Source: Bryobacteraceae bacterium
GTDB taxonomy: Bacteria > Acidobacteriota > Terriglobia > Bryobacterales > Bryobacteraceae
Assembly: GCA_023384675.1 (NCBI GenBank)
Contig: JAHDVK010000006.1
Span: forward strand, 186,001-250,000
Length of the DNA stretch: 64,000 nt
Direction: 5' to 3'
Of this stretch, positions 60,939-64,000 are shown in pieces (position 1 is the first letter of the stretch; each line of letters opens with the position of its first letter). The translations under genes were made by a program, and so were the position numbers. Below the pieces are notes generated by a model. That model made no database searches, was not told the DNA's origin, and worked only from the letters and a program-made list of their open reading frames with translations.

Positions 60939-61730
60939 ATGCCACAGACGCGACGCAGCCTGTTGTTGGCGCCGCTGGCGCTCAAAGCCACCGGCCCCGC
61001 CGAATTGCGCTTTCGGGCGCGCACTCGCGTACAGGAACCTCCTTCGGATGAATGGCGCGTGGTGGAGTTCGCCGCCACCTGCCCGCCCGGCCAGACGGCG
61101 GTGGTGGTCTGCGACATGTGGGACCGTCACTGGTGCCGCGGCGCGAATGAGCGCGTCGCTCAAATGCTCCCGCGCATGGTCGAAACGCTGGCCGCGCTCC
61201 GCCGGCGCGGGGTGCTGATCGTGCATGCGCCCTCGGAAACGATGGAGTTCTACCGCGATGCGCCCCAGCGCAAGGCGATCCTCGCGCTGCCCCGCGTGGC
61301 GCCGCCCCCGCTCAAGCCCTGGCCCGATCCGCCACTGCCCATCGACGATTCCGACGAAGGCTGCGACACGCCCGGCGACAAGCCCCGCCGCGCCTGGAAG
61401 CGCCAGCACCCGGCGATCCCGATCGAACCCGCCGACTTCATCTCCGACAACGGCGAGGAGATCTACAGCGCCCTTGCCGCGCGCCGCGCTACTCACCTCT
61501 TTATCCTGGGCGTGCACACGAACATGTGCATCCTCAACCGCAGCTTCGCCATCAAGCGCATGACGCGCTGGGGCGTGCGCTGTTTTCTGGTCCGCGACCT
61601 CACCGATTCGATGTATAACCCCGCGAGCGCCCCCTTCGTCTCTCACGAGCGCGGCACCGAACTCGTCGTGGAATACATCGAGCGGCACTGGTGCCCCACC
61701 ACCACCTCCGAAAGCCTGATCAACGCCTGA
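60939..61730 (+). CDS. Isochorismatase-family cysteine hydrolase with export signal
   Basis: 263 residues; GGAGG lies six bases before ATG 60939. The N-terminus PQTRRSLLLAPLALKATG looks like a weak Tat-type signal. The alpha/beta hydrolase core has VVVCDMWDRHWC with the catalytic Asp and LGVHTNMCILNRSF with the nucleophilic Cys (~197). Family members hydrolyse isochorismate, nicotinamide or N-carbamoyl compounds. An insert of ~45 residues rich in Pro (110-160) is unusual. It begins 116 bases from the divergent uxaC and ends three bases before the DUF1080 gene. Confidence 0.85.
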   Translation: MPQTRRSLLLAPLALKATGPAELRFRARTRVQEPPSDEWRVVEFAATCPPGQTAVVVCDMWDRHWCRGANERVAQMLPRMVETLAALRRRGVLIVHAPSETMEFYRDAPQRKAILALPRVAPPPLKPWPDPPLPIDDSDEGCDTPGDKPRRAWKRQHPAIPIEPADFISDNGEEIYSALAARRATHLFILGVHTNMCILNRSFAIKRMTRWGVRCFLVRDLTDSMYNPASAPFVSHERGTELVVEYIERHWCPTTTSESLINA

Positions 61731-61733
61731 CCT

Positions 61734-62345
61734 ATGCCTCTTGTTTTGCTTCTCCTCCTCGCCGCCGCCGCGCCCGCCGCGGACTGGCAGACATTATTTG
61801 ACGGGCGCTCGACCGCGCACTTCCGCTCCATCAACGGCGGCCCTTTCCATAGCCAAAGCTGGACCGTGAAGGACGCATGCCTCTGCGCGCAGCGCTCCAC
61901 CGGCGCCCGCCAGGACCTGCGCACCCTTGCCGAGTTCGAGGCCTTCGAGTTCGAATTTGATTGGCGCACGCCGCCCAAGGGCAATTCCGGCGTCAAGTAC
62001 CTGATCGAGCGCGTCGAGGACTTTCCTCATGCCAGCGGCGAAGGCCGTCACGCCCGCGCCCGCGGCAAGGAATACCAGTTAGGCGACGACTCCATCTTCC
62101 CTCAGCCGGAACGCCGCGCCGCCGCCCTCTACGGGGCCATCGCCCCCAGCAAAGCCGCCGCGCGCGCCATCGGCGAATGGAACCAGAGCCGCATCGTCGT
62201 GAAACCCTCGGGCGAAGTGGAACACTGGCTCAATGGCGAGCGCGTCTTGACTTACCGCGGCGAGTTGCGCCGTAGTCCTGTCTCGCTCCAGAACCACAAC
62301 TCGGAAGTGTGCTTCCGCAATCTGCGGATCCGCGCGCTACCGTAA
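61734..62345 (+). CDS. Secreted DUF1080 (3-keto-disaccharide hydrolase) domain protein
   Basis: 203 residues. Short signal peptide (LVLLLLLAAAAPAA), then the concanavalin-like fold of DUF1080: WQTLFDGRSTAHFRSI, FEFEFDWRTPPKGNSGVKYLI, GKEYQLGDDS and GEWNQSRIVVKPSGEVEHWLNGE. Characterised members cleave 3-keto-glucosides. The Gfo/Idh oxidoreductase encoded next could make or reduce the 3-keto sugar, so the pair may act together. Confidence 0.87.
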   Translation: MPLVLLLLLAAAAPAADWQTLFDGRSTAHFRSINGGPFHSQSWTVKDACLCAQRSTGARQDLRTLAEFEAFEFEFDWRTPPKGNSGVKYLIERVEDFPHASGEGRHARARGKEYQLGDDSIFPQPERRAAALYGAIAPSKAAARAIGEWNQSRIVVKPSGEVEHWLNGERVLTYRGELRRSPVSLQNHNSEVCFRNLRIRALP

Positions 62346-62429
62346 CCTTCGTTCTGACTTGGGCGTCAGAATTGTGATATCCCTGTCTGTAATTATCAGG
62401 CAGTGATCCACGAGGAGCATTACACAGAC

Positions 62430-63710
<1,281 letters not shown>

Positions 63711-63739
63711 TCCCCTCCTCTCAGACCTTCACACCGCGA

Positions 63740-63768
63740 GGGCGGCCCAAGCCGGGCCGCCCTTCTCT
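63740..63768 (+). terminator. Rho-independent terminator after the oxidoreductase gene
   Basis: GGGCGGCCC (63740-63748), loop AAGCC and GGGCCGCCC (63754-63762) form a perfect 9-bp stem followed by TTCTCTC. The tail is only moderately T-rich, but position and stem strength support termination. Confidence 0.75.
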
Positions 63769-63792
63769 CATCCTCGTCCGGGGAATCTCCCC

Positions 63793-64000
63793 TCAGTCCC
63801 GGATCTTGCGCCCCGCCTTCCCGATCCCCTCGCCCGTCTTTTCGAGTACTGTGCCCGTCCCGCTCGCCACGGCCTTCGCGCCTTTCCCGATCGCCCCGCC
63901 CGCAGCTTTCACCCCATGGGCTGTGCCCCGTCCCACTGCCTTTGTTCCATCGACGGCCGCACTCCTGGCATCGGAGAGCGCTTCTACCGTTGCCTCGGCA
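63793..64000 (-). CDS. C-terminal part of a Gly/Ala/Lys-rich protein
   Basis: The stop TGA is at 63795-63793 and the frame stays open to the window end, giving 69 residues. The sequence is low complexity with small residues, Lys and a regular amphipathic pattern (AVGRGTAHGVKAAGGAIGKGAKAVAS, then GTGTVLEKTGEGIGKAGRKIRD in approximate 11-residue steps). It could be a membrane-interacting or LEA-like tail. The N-terminus is outside the window. It is convergent with the oxidoreductase gene. Confidence 0.6.
   Translation of the reverse strand, partial: AEATVEALSDARSAAVDGTKAVGRGTAHGVKAAGGAIGKGAKAVASGTGTVLEKTGEGIGKAGRKIRD

Overview
The window is GC-rich bacterial chromosome. It most resembles Acidobacteriota of the Bryobacterales/Solibacter type. 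That placement is inferred from gene content: an Oar-like TonB-dependent receptor with a carboxypeptidase-regulatory domain, a compact type II secretion operon headed by an ECF sigma factor, many small secreted proteins without assigned function, Tat-exported sulfatase and Gfo/Idh enzymes, and a DUF1080 protein. No rRNA, tRNA, CRISPR array, insertion sequence or prophage was seen.

Layout. Bases 1-2690 hold two secreted proteins on the minus strand (one cut by the window edge), with a strong terminator between them. Bases 3094-17736 are one long minus-strand block. In transcription order it runs: histidine kinase/receiver hybrid, ECF sigma factor, anti-sigma-like protein, a secreted protein, then gspE, F, G, H, I, J, K, L-like, M-like, C-like, a small secreted protein, and gspD. 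Most junctions overlap as ATGA. Bases 17811-20999 (plus) carry a secreted protein, a peptidoglycan amidase and an orphan actin-fold ATPase. Bases 20989-24549 (minus) are an mlaE-mlaF-mlaD lipid transport operon ending in a YdjC/HpnK-type deacetylase. Bases 24594-38089 are mixed: a P1 peptidase, a propeller/helical-barrel protein, a P-type ATPase, der, two metallophosphoesterases, uvrC, a TPR protein and an ABC/FtsX export pair.

Bases 38145-45277 (minus) form a corrinoid locus: a Tat-lipoprotein binding protein, a CobQ-like protein, cobD, btuF-btuD-btuC, a CobU-like and a CobT-like protein. By motif comparison the CobQ-like, CobU-like and CobT-like proteins have each lost the residues that define catalysis in their families, while cobD and the importer look intact. 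This is the most unusual feature of the window. An Rrf2 regulator with three clustered cysteines (45337-45825) is divergent from glgP (46028-48580).

Bases 48789-63710 are mainly for polymer and sugar use: a TonB receptor with a clear promoter, a Cys-rich zinc protein, a secreted protein, a zinc alcohol dehydrogenase, an AAA/DUF4143 ATPase behind an AT-rich leader with an inverted repeat, a Tat sulfatase, a LysM-amidase, uxaC, an isochorismatase-like hydrolase, a DUF1080 protein and a Gfo/Idh/MocA oxidoreductase ending at a terminator. The window closes inside a minus-strand gene.

Several genes without a Shine-Dalgarno sequence begin exactly 6 bases after a -10-like hexamer, which suggests frequent leaderless transcription.
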